DNA of 64,000 nucleotides from Azophilus sp965221465 (lineage in GTDB: Bacteria > Pseudomonadota > Gammaproteobacteria > Pseudomonadales > Azotimanducaceae): contig OZ244892.1 in assembly GCA_965221465.1 (NCBI GenBank), positions 4,526,001-4,590,000 of the forward strand, written 5' to 3'. The notes beneath the pieces are model-generated. The model was not told where the DNA came from. It saw only the letters and a list, made by a program, of their open reading frames with translations, and ran no database searches. The position numbers were made by a program, and so were the translations under genes. This document shows positions 44,639 through 53,910 of the stretch, one piece after another. The stretch's first letter is position 1. Each line of letters starts with the position of its first letter.

Positions 44639-45256
44639 TCAGGACTCGAGGCCACAGCCTTTGAGCACGATGCCCGTCACGGTGTCAACGCCATCCTCGA
44701 AGTGCTTCGCGGTCAGACGGCGGACGCCGAGAATGCTGCGGATTTGCTGCTCGAAGTCTGCGTAATACTGGGTGGCGCCCCATACCAGAAAAAAGAAATG
44801 GCGGGGGTCGAGGCGGTCCATCTTGCCCTCGTCCATCCACCCGCGCAGCACGGCGCACTTCGCCTCGGTCAACGCTCGAATGCTTTCGTGCTCTTCCCGG
44901 GTGAGCATGTCGGAACCCCGAATGACTTCCTTGGCAAACACCTTGGACGCCACCGGATGCCGTTTGGAGTACTCGATTTTCGCCCGAATGTAGCCTCTTA
45001 TTGCCTCCTCGGGTTCGCGGTCCGGTGCAATCTCATCGAAGGCACGCACCCAGTCGGCGCGAAGCTGGGTGAGAATGCGCCGGTAAATCTGCCGCTTGGA
45101 GGAAAAGTAATAGTAGAGGTTGGGACGCGGCAGCTTGGCGGCGCGGGCGATGTCCTCCATTCGGGTGCCGTGCAGGCCGCGGGTGGCGAGCAGTTTCTCT
45201 GCCGCGCGCAATATCTGCGCTTCCTTCCGGTCGCGGGGATTGGACGCTCGGGCCAT
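44639..45256 (-). CDS. TetR-family regulator resembling RutR
   Basis: 205 aa. N-terminal HTH 'EDIARAAKLPRPNLYYYFSS' with 'KRQIYRRIL'. The C-terminal ligand domain resembles the YcdC/RutR domain: 'YIRAKIEYSKRHPVASKVFA', 'GWMDEGKMDRLDPRHFFFLV' and 'WGATQYYADF' parallel E. coli RutR. RutR senses uracil/thymine and represses pyrimidine catabolism. It lies upstream of the TBDR, hydA and preA remnants on the same strand. Confidence 0.88.
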   Translation of the reverse strand: MARASNPRDRKEAQILRAAEKLLATRGLHGTRMEDIARAAKLPRPNLYYYFSSKRQIYRRILTQLRADWVRAFDEIAPDREPEEAIRGYIRAKIEYSKRHPVASKVFAKEVIRGSDMLTREEHESIRALTEAKCAVLRGWMDEGKMDRLDPRHFFFLVWGATQYYADFEQQIRSILGVRRLTAKHFEDGVDTVTGIVLKGCGLES

Positions 45257-45345
45257 GTCGCCTTCCTCCGGTTCAAGGGGCTGATGCGCCGCCTGCTGGA
45301 GATGCTGCGCCGCCGAGTCCTCATGGGCATTAGTATAGCCCGCTG

Positions 45346-46206
45346 ATGGCCGAGCCCCTCAATCAGTTCATGTGCCGATGGCTCGAAGGGTGGCGCTCCG
45401 ACCTGCCCTCGGCTTGGCGGCCGTTGTTCGACGGATTCGAGTTGCCCTTCGATGCAATCGATTCGACGCTCGGCATTGACGACGGCGAACTCGTCTACCC
45501 CGGGCGTCGCAACCACGCCTTGCCGGGCGCGCCTCGAGGGGCGCATCTGTTTCGCGCATTCGACGGCATCGCGCCAGCGGGGGTGCGCTGCGTGCTGTTG
45601 GGCCAGGACCCCTATCCGGACGTTCGCTTCGCCACCGGCCGCGCTTTCGAAGCCGGCGCCTATTCCGATTGGGGCGACCTCGACGGCATGGATTCCCACA
45701 GCATGCGCAGCCTGATTCAAAGCGTTTACGCTGCCCGCTGCGGAGACCCCGGCTACGCTCGAGGCGTGGCCCAATGGCCGTGCGCCCTGGCAGCGGTTTC
45801 CGATCCGTGCAACCGCTTTCCCGCCCCGGCTGCACTGGCACGGCACTGGGTCGGTCAAGGCATTCTGCTGCTGAACTCGAGCCTCACCATCAGCCGCTTT
45901 TCGGTGGACGGCCATCCTCACCAGTACGGCGGGCACATCCCCTTGTGGCGGCCCTTCGTGGCGCGCGTCATTCGGCATCTTCTCGGCGTTCGGCCGCAGC
46001 GGGCGGTCTTCGTTCTGTTCGGCGATGCAGCCCGCAAGGCCGCCGTCGAAGGCGGTCTGACCGGAGATTTCGACAATCCCGATCATCCCTCGGTGATTGC
46101 TGCCCCGCACCCCGCCGCGGGCGATGCCTTCCTTCGCTGCCGCAATCCATTTGTCGAGTGCAATCGCAAGCTCGAAGCCATGAACCAGGAGCCGATCGCC
46201 TGGTAG
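45346..46206 (+). CDS. Uracil-DNA glycosylase family protein
   Basis: 286 aa. Recognisable Ung-type segments: 'VLLGQDPYPDVRFATGRAF' with Asp88 in motif A, 'GILLLNSSLTI' carrying the uracil-binding Asn, and 'AAPHPAAGDAF' carrying the C-terminal His. Motif A reads GQDPYP instead of the usual GQDPYH, and HPSPLS is HPAAGD. Fold and key Asp/Asn/His are kept, so uracil excision is plausible but specificity may differ. Divergent from the TetR gene by 89 bp. Confidence 0.82.
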   Translation: MAEPLNQFMCRWLEGWRSDLPSAWRPLFDGFELPFDAIDSTLGIDDGELVYPGRRNHALPGAPRGAHLFRAFDGIAPAGVRCVLLGQDPYPDVRFATGRAFEAGAYSDWGDLDGMDSHSMRSLIQSVYAARCGDPGYARGVAQWPCALAAVSDPCNRFPAPAALARHWVGQGILLLNSSLTISRFSVDGHPHQYGGHIPLWRPFVARVIRHLLGVRPQRAVFVLFGDAARKAAVEGGLTGDFDNPDHPSVIAAPHPAAGDAFLRCRNPFVECNRKLEAMNQEPIAW

Positions 46207-46217
46207 CGGAGCAGGGC

Positions 46218-47870
46218 ATGCAAGGGGAATACGACTACATCATCGTCGGCGCGGGTTCCGCGGGTTGCGTGCTGGCCAATCGGCTCACGGCCGGCGGCGA
46301 ACACCGGGTGTTGCTGCTCGAAGCCGGCAGCCGGGACCGCAACATGCTGTTTCGCCTGCCGATGCTGATGGGCAAGCTCATGCACTCGGGCATCTACAAC
46401 TGGGGCTACCACACCGAACCCGAGGCGCATCTGGACGGACGCCGCGTGTACTGGCCGCGCGGCAAGGCTCTGGGCGGCAGTTCCACCATCAACGGCATGA
46501 TCTACGTGCGCGGCAATGCAGCCGACTACGACGCCTGGGCGGCAGCCGGCAACCCGGGATGGGCGTACGCCGACGTTCTGCCGTATTTCAAACGCTCAGA
46601 GCGCCACGAAGACCGTTGCGACAGCTACCATGGCGACCGCGGAGAACTCACCGTGCGCCGGGCACGGGGCGAAAACCCGATGTTCGATGCCTATGTCGAG
46701 GCCGGTCAGCAGGCGGGGCACGAATTCACCGACGACTTCAACGGCGAGCAGCAGGAAGGATTTGGCCGTTACGACTTCACCATCGAGAACGGCAAGCGCT
46801 GCAGTTCGGCCAGGGCCTTTCTGCATCCCGTCATGAGCCGCCCCAATCTGGACATCGCGACCGGCGCGCTGGCCCATCGCATCGTCATGGAAGGAACCCG
46901 CGCAGCAGGCGTTCAGTACCGGTCGGCGGGACGCCTGCACATCGCCAGGGCAGCTCAGGAGGTACTCGTCTGCGGCGGTGTGGTGAATTCTCCGCAACTG
47001 CTGATGCTCTCCGGCATCGGCGATAGCGAGGAAACCGAGCGCCACGGCATCGTCCCGGTGCACCACCTGCCGGGCGTGGGCAAGAACGTGCAGGATCACG
47101 TGGATTGCTGCCTGGTGCATTCCTGCCGGGCGCCGGTTTCCATCCGCGACAACCTGCGGGTGGACCGGGTGGCGCTCGGCGTCGCCCGTGCGGCCTTGTT
47201 CGGTACCGGTTTCGTCACCTCCTTCCCCTATGAGGCCGGTTCCTTCATGCGCAGTTCGACGGCACTGGAAGCCCCGGACATTCAAACCCACTTCATGCCC
47301 GCCACCGAAGAGACCGCCAACATGCATTGGTCCCTGCTGTCTCCGCGCGGTTCAGACGATATCGCCCGGGAACACGGTTTTACCGTTCGTATCGGGCCGG
47401 TGAAGCCAACCAGCAGAGGACGCATTGGGCTGCGCTCGGCGAATCCGGAAGATCCCCCGCTGATCTTCGCCAACTACCTGGAGAATCAGGGGGACGCGGA
47501 AACCATGATCGCCGGTGTGGAAATGATGCGCGACGTGATGGCGGCCCGCGTATTCGAACCGGTGCTCGGCGAGGAACTGTCCCCTGGGCCGAGGCTGCAA
47601 ACGCGCGCCGAACTGCGCAAGTGGCTGGTCGATGCAGCGATGACAACGCTGCATCCGGTGGGTTCCTGCAAGATGGGCGTCGACGCGGAGGCGGTGGTGG
47701 ATGCCGAGCTGCGGGTCCATGGCATCGAGGGCCTGCGCGTGGTGGATGCATCGATCATGCCCAGCATCACGCGAGGCAACACCAACGCGCCTGCCATCAT
47801 GATCGCGGAAAAGGCGAGCGACCTGATTCTCGACGCCTCCACCCATTCTGAAAGAGGAGCGGCCCGATGA
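46218..47870 (+). CDS. GMC-family FAD-dependent oxidoreductase (choline dehydrogenase-like)
   Basis: 550 aa from ATG 46218. FAD-binding 'YDYIIVGAGSAGCVLANRL' at the N-terminus, GMC signature 'GKALGGSSTINGMIYVRG', and C-terminal catalytic His in 'TTLHPVGSCKMG' with the partner Asn in 'ITRGNTNAPAIMIAEKAS'. Oxidises an alcohol; the choline assignment is only by family resemblance. The stop overlaps the NIPSNAP gene (ATGA). Confidence 0.93.
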   Translation: MQGEYDYIIVGAGSAGCVLANRLTAGGEHRVLLLEAGSRDRNMLFRLPMLMGKLMHSGIYNWGYHTEPEAHLDGRRVYWPRGKALGGSSTINGMIYVRGNAADYDAWAAAGNPGWAYADVLPYFKRSERHEDRCDSYHGDRGELTVRRARGENPMFDAYVEAGQQAGHEFTDDFNGEQQEGFGRYDFTIENGKRCSSARAFLHPVMSRPNLDIATGALAHRIVMEGTRAAGVQYRSAGRLHIARAAQEVLVCGGVVNSPQLLMLSGIGDSEETERHGIVPVHHLPGVGKNVQDHVDCCLVHSCRAPVSIRDNLRVDRVALGVARAALFGTGFVTSFPYEAGSFMRSSTALEAPDIQTHFMPATEETANMHWSLLSPRGSDDIAREHGFTVRIGPVKPTSRGRIGLRSANPEDPPLIFANYLENQGDAETMIAGVEMMRDVMAARVFEPVLGEELSPGPRLQTRAELRKWLVDAAMTTLHPVGSCKMGVDAEAVVDAELRVHGIEGLRVVDASIMPSITRGNTNAPAIMIAEKASDLILDASTHSERGAAR

Positions 47871-48187
47871 TCATCGACCACCGAACCTACAGCTTCCGGC
47901 CGGGCACCATGCGGCGTTGGCTTTCCAAGTACGAATCCGAGGGGCTGCCCATACAGAAGGATCACCTTGGCACCTTTCTCGGCCTCTTCACCACCGAGAT
48001 CGGCAATCTGCACCAGGTGGTGTTCATGTGGGGCTACGACAGCCTGGGCGATCGGGAGACGCGCCGGGCAGCGATGGAGGCCGATCCGCGGTGGGATCGA
48101 TTCATCGACGAGGTCTGGGCCCTCGACGCCATCGTCGAACAGAACATCAAGATCTTGCGGCCGGCCGACTTTTCGCCAATGCGCTAG
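47867..48187 (+). CDS. NIPSNAP-family protein
   Basis: 106 aa, a single ferredoxin-like dimeric alpha/beta-barrel domain: 'IIDHRTYSFRPGTMRRWLSK' and 'VVFMWGYDSLGDRETRRAAM' are typical. Overlaps the GMC oxidoreductase gene by 4 bp, so the two are probably co-translated. Molecular role of bacterial NIPSNAPs is unclear. A family B repeat begins immediately after its TAG. Confidence 0.88.
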   Translation: MIIDHRTYSFRPGTMRRWLSKYESEGLPIQKDHLGTFLGLFTTEIGNLHQVVFMWGYDSLGDRETRRAAMEADPRWDRFIDEVWALDAIVEQNIKILRPADFSPMR

Positions 48188-48360
48188 CAAGTGTCCTGTC
48201 CCGCAAGCAAGTGGGCTTCGGACGCCAAGCCGTTTCGGTTCCCGGCAAGGCGCGACGCCGCCGTGTGGCAGGCCCTACACGCAGGCCCCACACAAGGAAG
48301 AGCAACGCCGTCGAGGGCAAAACGGCCACGCGTAATCACACTTGTTTGCGGGACAGGGCT
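48188..48360 (+). repeat. Family B inverted-repeat element, copy B1
   Basis: Termini CCTGTCCCGCAAGCAAGTG (48195-48213) and CACTTGTTTGCGGGACAGG (48339-48357) are inverted repeats with one mismatch over 19 bp. The 173-bp element begins right after the NIPSNAP stop. A second, interrupted copy lies at 38303-38648. No coding content. Confidence 0.88.
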
Positions 48361-48487
48361 CTCGCTCGCAAAAGAGAAATCTATCGCCGTGCCCCGGCCC
48401 GATACGACAGTGCGGACAGCGTTGCCGTTGCATTGGGAGGACACCGCGCTGTATGTTGACGATCTGCAGCCGGAGACATGACCAGGG

Positions 48488-48817
48488 GTGGATTTCGCCG
48501 CACTCAGCCAACGACTCGGGAGATTCGCGCGTGAGCGCGACTGGGAGCAGTTCCACTCGCCCAAGAATCTGTCGATGGCGCTCTCCGTCGAGGTGGCGGA
48601 ACTTGTCGAGCACTTCCAGTGGCTGACGGAGGCTCAATCGGCCTCGCCCGACGCCGTTGACCGGGGGGCGTTGGCTGCCGAGATTGCGGACATCCAGATT
48701 TATCTGGTCATGCTGGCGGACAAGCTGGGCGTCGACGTGGAAGAAGCCGTCGAGGACAAGATTGCGGCGAACGCCATCAAGTACCCCTCCGGCCGGCCGG
48801 CCCTTCCCGAACCATGA
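48488..48817 (+). CDS. MazG-like nucleotide pyrophosphohydrolase
   Basis: 109 aa from GTG 48488. All-alpha NTP pyrophosphatase (XTP3TPA/MazG type): 'WEQFHSPKNLSMALSVEVAE' with the metal-binding ExxE motif in 'EVAELVEHF', and 'LAAEIADIQIYLVMLADKLG' with ExxD. It hydrolyses (d)NTPs such as dCTP to monophosphate. Only 13 bp separate it from the DUF2075 gene. Confidence 0.92.
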   Translation: MDFAALSQRLGRFARERDWEQFHSPKNLSMALSVEVAELVEHFQWLTEAQSASPDAVDRGALAAEIADIQIYLVMLADKLGVDVEEAVEDKIAANAIKYPSGRPALPEP

Positions 48818-48830
48818 GGAATGCACCACC

Positions 48831-50777
48831 TTGATCGTCTACTCGGAAACCCGGGCGCAATTTTCCCGGGACGTTTTCGCGAACCGGATTGAAGAAATCA
48901 TCCTCGGCGGAATTCGATCGGAACCCGGGATTGGCGTGTCCCCGGCAGAAATCGCTTCCTGGAAGAACTCGCTGCAGTACATGAATAACGCGCTCGTCGA
49001 CGGTGACATTCCGAAAGATGCGGGGGTCGCGATCGAATACCAGGTGCCGCTGACATCGAAACGCGTCGACTTCATTCTCTCCGGAGCGGACGAGGCGAAG
49101 CGAGACTGTGCAGTTATCGTCGAGTTGAAGCAGTGGCAAGCCGTCGAGGAGACCGGCAAGGACGCGATCGTCTCGACCTTCCTCGGCAAAGCCGTGCGCG
49201 AGGTCACCCATCCCTCCTATCAGGCGTGGACGTATGCGGCGCTGATCCGCGACTTCAACGTCGAGGTCCAGGAGGGCGGCATTTCGCTGTACCCGTGCGC
49301 CTATCTGCACAATTGCCGCAACGCGCAGGCGATCAAGTCGTCGTTCTACCAGGAACACATCGACCGGGCGCCGGTGTTCCTGCGCGACGACGCCGAGCGG
49401 CTGCGGGACTTCCTCGCGCGCCACGTGCGCTACGGCGATCGGTCGAAAGTGCTCTACCGGATCGAGAACGGGCGCTTGCGGCCATCTAAGAACCTCGTCG
49501 ATCACCTGTCTTCGTTGCTCGAGGGCAAGCCCGAATTCAAGATGATCGACGATCAGAAAGTCGTCTACGAAACGGCACTCGAACTGGCCGGCCGGGTCAG
49601 AGCGGGCGGCAAGGAAGTACTTCTAGTCGAAGGCGGGCCGGGGACGGGCAAGTCCGTGGTGGCGGTTAACTTGCTGGTGGAACTCACGCGTCGAGGGAAC
49701 GTGGCGCAATACGTGTCCCGCAATGCCGCTCCCCGAGCGGTCTACGAGAAGGTGCTGACCGGCACGCTGCGCAAGTCGCGCATCACGAGTCTTTTCAAGG
49801 GCTCCGGGGTGTATGTGAAGGCACCGCGCGACTCCATCGACTGCCTGATTGTCGACGAGGCCCACCGGCTGAACGAAAAGTCCGGGTTCTACGGCAACCA
49901 GGGCGAGAACCAGATCAAGGAAATCATTCGAACCGCCCGATTGGCCATCTTCTTCCTGGATCAGGACCAGCGCGTCACGCTGAGAGACATCGGAAGCAGG
50001 GAGGCCATACGACATTTTGCGGCATACGGCGGCGCCAACCTGACCGAACTAAAGCTCGAATCGCAGTTCCGGTGCAACGGTTCCGACGGCTACCTTGCCT
50101 GGGTCGACAATGCCCTTCAGATTCGAGACACGGCAAATCGGACACTCAAGGGCATCGACTACGACTTCCAGGTATTCGACTCCCCAAACGACCTGCGGGA
50201 TTGCATCGTCGAACGCAATCGCGCTGCCAACAAGGCACGCATGGTCGCCGGCTACTGCTGGGACTGGAAGGGCAAGAAGAACCCGACTATCGAGGATGTG
50301 GTCATTCCCGAACACGGTTTCGCCATGCGCTGGAACCTCGATGAGGACGGCCCGAGCTGGATCATCGCCCCAGACTCCGTGAACGAGATCGGTTGCATCC
50401 ACACCAGCCAGGGCCTGGAACTCGACTACGTGGGCGTGGTCATCGGGCCGGATTTCGTCGTGCGCGATGGGCGGGTGATCACCGACGCAGGCAAGCGGTC
50501 TTCCCAGGACCATTCCATCCGCGGATACAAGAAAATGCTCCGGGAAGACCCGAAAAAGGCCAGAGCCCTCGCGGACCGGGTCATCAAGAACACCTACCGC
50601 ACCCTGATGACCCGCGGGCAGAAAGGCTGCTACCTGTTCAGTGTCGACCCGGAAACCAACGCCTACTTCCGTGGTCGAAGCGAGCGGGCCAACTACTCGG
50701 AACGGACGCCGGAAGTGCCGCTCCTGAAAGCGGCACAACCCACCCCGCCGGACTTCGACGCGACCGACATCCCGTAG
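48831..50777 (+). CDS. DUF2075 (schlafen group 3-like) helicase with nuclease-like N-domain
   Basis: 648 aa. TTG 48831 is the only start that fits the conserved opening 'IVYSETRAQFSRDVF'; GAGGA lies upstream. Residues 60-140 hold a D80...E98-x-K100 arrangement ('RVDFILSG', 'VIVELKQW') typical of PD-(D/E)XK nucleases. The helicase/ATPase domain follows: Walker A GGPGTGKS 268-275, Walker B VDEAH 341-345, 'ESQFRCNGSD' and 'IHTSQGLELDYVGVVIG'. Tandem with the MazG-like gene, so they likely act together, perhaps in nucleotide stress or phage defence. Confidence 0.9.
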   Translation: MIVYSETRAQFSRDVFANRIEEIILGGIRSEPGIGVSPAEIASWKNSLQYMNNALVDGDIPKDAGVAIEYQVPLTSKRVDFILSGADEAKRDCAVIVELKQWQAVEETGKDAIVSTFLGKAVREVTHPSYQAWTYAALIRDFNVEVQEGGISLYPCAYLHNCRNAQAIKSSFYQEHIDRAPVFLRDDAERLRDFLARHVRYGDRSKVLYRIENGRLRPSKNLVDHLSSLLEGKPEFKMIDDQKVVYETALELAGRVRAGGKEVLLVEGGPGTGKSVVAVNLLVELTRRGNVAQYVSRNAAPRAVYEKVLTGTLRKSRITSLFKGSGVYVKAPRDSIDCLIVDEAHRLNEKSGFYGNQGENQIKEIIRTARLAIFFLDQDQRVTLRDIGSREAIRHFAAYGGANLTELKLESQFRCNGSDGYLAWVDNALQIRDTANRTLKGIDYDFQVFDSPNDLRDCIVERNRAANKARMVAGYCWDWKGKKNPTIEDVVIPEHGFAMRWNLDEDGPSWIIAPDSVNEIGCIHTSQGLELDYVGVVIGPDFVVRDGRVITDAGKRSSQDHSIRGYKKMLREDPKKARALADRVIKNTYRTLMTRGQKGCYLFSVDPETNAYFRGRSERANYSERTPEVPLLKAAQPTPPDFDATDIP

Positions 50778-50851
50778 ATCGCCGAAACGTCCTGAATCTA
50801 ACTGGCCGCAAACGGCCTGAATCTAACAATGATCAAGCAGTTACGGCGGCA

Positions 50852-51646
50852 TCAATCCGCGCTTTCCGCAACGGGAAACAGGAACACCTCCGGGTCGATC
50901 GGTCGATTGACGGCGAAATCGGTCCAGCGCACTTCGTTCTGCTTGACGCCGTCGTAGTAAAGGCGAACTCGCCCCGGCTGGGACCACGCTACTCCGGGCT
51001 TCGAGAAGAAATCGGAATAGATGCGTTGGTGCCAGCCGCGTGGCGTGTCGAATCCGACCATGAGAATGGCGTAGTCGGCGCGAGAGATGCCGAATAGGGT
51101 AGTCGTGCCTGTCGGATCGGTGACCTGGATGGTAAAAGTGGGCGTGCCGTCCACGAGGTCGTCCGCGAGTCGCTGCAGGGAATAGCCTGCATCGAGTGCG
51201 TGTCTTATCACGCCGAACCCGAAATTCGATGCCCAGCGGCGGCTTTCTCCGGAATCGTCGGAAACTACGCCGTTGACGAATGTGCGTTGGCCGTCGAACG
51301 CGAGGTCCAGTGCGACCCTTCCTTTCCGGCTGCTGCGGATTCTCACCTTGCCGTCGGCCTGGTGTGCGGAGACCTTGACCTTCGGATAGACGCGCCACAT
51401 CTCGTGCCGGTCGAAGATCTTTTGCGAAGTGCCTTCGTAGAACGTGGCGCTTCCGGAGAGGTAAAGGCTGGTCGGCCGTACCCAAATGTCTGCGCCGGCG
51501 GCTACGTGGGCGCGCCGGACAATTTCCGCAGGGGTGAGGGAAGCATCCGCCAGGCAGGCGAGAGGCGCCGCGCACAACGCCGCAAGCAGCAACGCCCCGC
51601 AAAGCGCACGTGAATTCAGGCCGCATCCGGTGTCCGGCCAAAGCAT
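50852..51646 (-). CDS. Secreted protein of unknown function, LolA-like fold suspected
   Basis: 264 aa from ATG 51646, with signal peptide 'ALCGALLLAALCAAPLACLA'. The mature part is rich in beta-strand patterns ('TSLYLSGSATFYEG', 'VALDLAFDGQRTFVNG', 'PTFTIQVTDPTGTTTLFGIS') reminiscent of outer-membrane lipoprotein-sorting proteins, but no family signature is definite. Convergent with the DUF2075 gene. Confidence 0.7.
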   Translation of the reverse strand: MLWPDTGCGLNSRALCGALLLAALCAAPLACLADASLTPAEIVRRAHVAAGADIWVRPTSLYLSGSATFYEGTSQKIFDRHEMWRVYPKVKVSAHQADGKVRIRSSRKGRVALDLAFDGQRTFVNGVVSDDSGESRRWASNFGFGVIRHALDAGYSLQRLADDLVDGTPTFTIQVTDPTGTTTLFGISRADYAILMVGFDTPRGWHQRIYSDFFSKPGVAWSQPGRVRLYYDGVKQNEVRWTDFAVNRPIDPEVFLFPVAESAD

Positions 51647-51949
51647 GCTGATTGTCACGATGCGCAATTCTCCACGTTTCGGACGATGCGGTCGGTGCAG
51701 GCAGTCCATGCGGAAGTCACCTCGGGAAACACCGGTCGTGCGGCCTTGCTATCAACTGCATTTGAACGAAGCTGCCATACCCGCAAACCGGGCACATGCT
51801 CGAAGGCGCGAAAGTGCCTGCGCAACACCAACGGTCACGTACTGGTTGCTTGAAAAACGCTGTTCGAACATGACGATGAGCATCGGTCAAAACTGCGAAC
51901 GGGGGTCGGCTATAGGGTTCTTGCCGACAGAGAATCTCGCCGCGCCAGA
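51647..51949. other. Intergenic region, nothing recognised
   Basis: About 300 bp between the secreted-protein start and the GST stop, both on the minus strand. Frames are short and without resemblance. Confidence 0.3.
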
Positions 51950-52711
51950 TCAGAAATCCATTGGTAGCCGGTTTTCGGCGAGCACCCCGTCCCGTTGTTC
52001 GACCAGGATGTCGTCCTGCTCCCCGAGCATGCCGCTGACGATGTCGTAGGCTTTGCGCATGGGCGCCGGCATCGGGCAGAGCGATTCGGGAAACGTCTTT
52101 ACCGCCTGGGAAAAGTACACCCAGTAGATGTCGAGCGCGCTCAGCGTATCGCCGATGATGTACCGGCTCCCGGCTTTGCGTTGGGCGACGAGTTGAACGG
52201 TCAATCGTTTCAGGACCGCCTGGGCCCGGACCAGGCCCTGCGCGGCCGCTTCCTCGCTGTAGCCGTACTGGCTGTACATGGGGTTGCGCTTGCGCTCCTC
52301 GGCGACCCGCTCCGGGCCGGCGAGGCCGAGCATCACCACCCGCAGGTTCCAGATGAAGCCGTTTTCGCCGATCAGTTCGTTAGCGAGGCCGACCATCAGC
52401 ATCCGCTCGTCGATGTCCGAGGGAACCAGCGAGGGCCCGGAGCCGAGCCGCTCGGCGAGTTGCAGAATCTCGAGCCAGCCGGTGCGCGGCGTCTCGTCGT
52501 TGTAGACGGCTACCGGTGCATTGCGGTGGCCGGTCCATGCCAGCAGGTCTTCGTTCGCCGCGCCGCCGACCTGCAGCACGGGCACGTAGTTCACACCGTG
52601 ATGATCGAAAATCGCCCGGGCGGCCAGGCTGTAGGGCGCCGGCGCCCCGGCCGTGAGCGCGAGGCGCAGACCGTCCATTTCCCGGGCTGCGGCCGGTTCG
52701 ATGTATTTCAT
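51950..52711 (-). CDS. Glutathione S-transferase-like protein
   Basis: 253 aa with a thioredoxin-like N-terminal half ('LTAGAPAPYSLAARAIFDHH') and an all-alpha C-terminal half including 'GSRYIIGDTLSALDIYWVYF', where the N-capping 'DTLSALDI' motif is typical of GSTs. Likely detoxification or isomerisation in the cytoplasm. Divergently arranged with the LLM oxidoreductase gene (155 bp between starts). Confidence 0.82.
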   Translation of the reverse strand: MKYIEPAAAREMDGLRLALTAGAPAPYSLAARAIFDHHGVNYVPVLQVGGAANEDLLAWTGHRNAPVAVYNDETPRTGWLEILQLAERLGSGPSLVPSDIDERMLMVGLANELIGENGFIWNLRVVMLGLAGPERVAEERKRNPMYSQYGYSEEAAAQGLVRAQAVLKRLTVQLVAQRKAGSRYIIGDTLSALDIYWVYFSQAVKTFPESLCPMPAPMRKAYDIVSGMLGEQDDILVEQRDGVLAENRLPMDF

Positions 52712-52866
52712 GAGTCCTCCAGGACCGAGTCGGCGATACCGCGATTGTCCACGAAGTCGCGCTATTCAGGTAGCCGGCAAAACCGGGACCAAATCGGGAA
52801 TTGATGCAAGACCGCCTCGTTTGGCATTCTCTCTTGCGACAGAGGCACGAAACGGAGAATGCGACC

Positions 52867-53898
52867 ATGTCCGCAGAAACGCCCCTGGGCGTCACGATTG
52901 GCAGCCTGGCGGTACTCGGGCCCCGCGCGTCCATCGAGGTGGCGCGATTGGCCGAGTCCATGAATTATCGATCCTTGTGGACGGTGGAAGCGACGGGTAC
53001 GGACGCATTCACCTTGCTGGGCGCCGTTTCGGCGGCGGTTCCAAGCCTGGGCCTTGGAACGGGCATCGTCCCGATTCAGCTTCGCACACCACCATTGGCC
53101 GCGATGTCGGCGGCTACGCTGCAGGCCATGAGCCCCGACGCGGATGTCTGGTTGGGATTGGGGGTCTCCGCGCCGGGCATCCTGCGCCAGCACGGGGCCC
53201 CGAACGCCGCGCGGCCAATCGCCATGATGCGCGAGTACGTCGCCCTGGTGCGGGAGTGCCTGACGGGCGAAGCGGTCACGTTCGAGGGGGATTTCTGGCA
53301 GGTGAAACGGTTCCGCCTCGGCGTGCGTCTCGGCGAGCGCCGCCCGAAGATCGTCATGGGGGCGCTGAACCCGAGGATGCTGGAACTCGCCGGCGAAATA
53401 GCGGACGGGGTGTTGCTCAACTACATTCCCGCCGCTCATGTGGCCGCCTCCGTCGCCCGCGTCCGCGCCGGCGGCAATGCGCGCATCTTCGCCTATGTGC
53501 ATGCGGCGGTTGGCGATTTCGAGCGGTGTGCACAGTCGGCCAGGAAAGACCTTTTCAATTACGCGATGGCGGATGGCTACGCCAACATGTTCCGCGCCAG
53601 CGGTTTTGCCGATGAAGTGGACAAGGTGCGCGCGCGCCAGGCAGAGCGGGACCGATCCGGGGCGCTGGCGGCAATCTCCGAGCGCATGATCCAGTCCATC
53701 GATTTCATCGGCTCAGCCGGCGAGGTGACGGATTTCGTTCGGGGCTATGTGGATGCGGGCGTGGAGTATCCGGTGCTCATGCCCATGCCCTGGGGCGACG
53801 ACCGCTTCGCCGTGACCCGCGCAACCATGGCGGCGGCGGCCGGGGCGGTTTCTTTCGGTACGGGCGATACGCATAATTCGGCGTCTGTTAAATCGTAG
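52867..53898 (+). CDS. LLM-class (F420-dependent-type) oxidoreductase
   Basis: 343 aa from ATG 52867 (GGAGA upstream). Luciferase-like TIM barrel: 'ARLAESMNYRSLWTVEATGT', 'GLGTGIVPIQLRTPPLAAM', 'WLGLGVSAPGILRQHG', 'RPKIVMGALNPRMLELAGEI'. Related enzymes use F420 or FMN to oxidise or reduce acyl, alcohol or aldehyde substrates. Followed after 12 bp by an MDR oxidoreductase, suggesting one operon. Confidence 0.9.
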   Translation: MSAETPLGVTIGSLAVLGPRASIEVARLAESMNYRSLWTVEATGTDAFTLLGAVSAAVPSLGLGTGIVPIQLRTPPLAAMSAATLQAMSPDADVWLGLGVSAPGILRQHGAPNAARPIAMMREYVALVRECLTGEAVTFEGDFWQVKRFRLGVRLGERRPKIVMGALNPRMLELAGEIADGVLLNYIPAAHVAASVARVRAGGNARIFAYVHAAVGDFERCAQSARKDLFNYAMADGYANMFRASGFADEVDKVRARQAERDRSGALAAISERMIQSIDFIGSAGEVTDFVRGYVDAGVEYPVLMPMPWGDDRFAVTRATMAAAAGAVSFGTGDTHNSASVKS

Positions 53899-53910
53899 AG
53901 ACCCGGCTCG

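Noticed and set aside
45669..46217. N-terminal extension of the GMC oxidoreductase frame
   Set aside because: It overlaps the glycosylase gene in another frame; the FAD-binding motif follows ATG 46218 directly.
50790..50832. Direct repeat CCTGAATCTAAC, twice
   Set aside because: Only two 12-bp copies about 20 bp apart; too little to call an element or operator.
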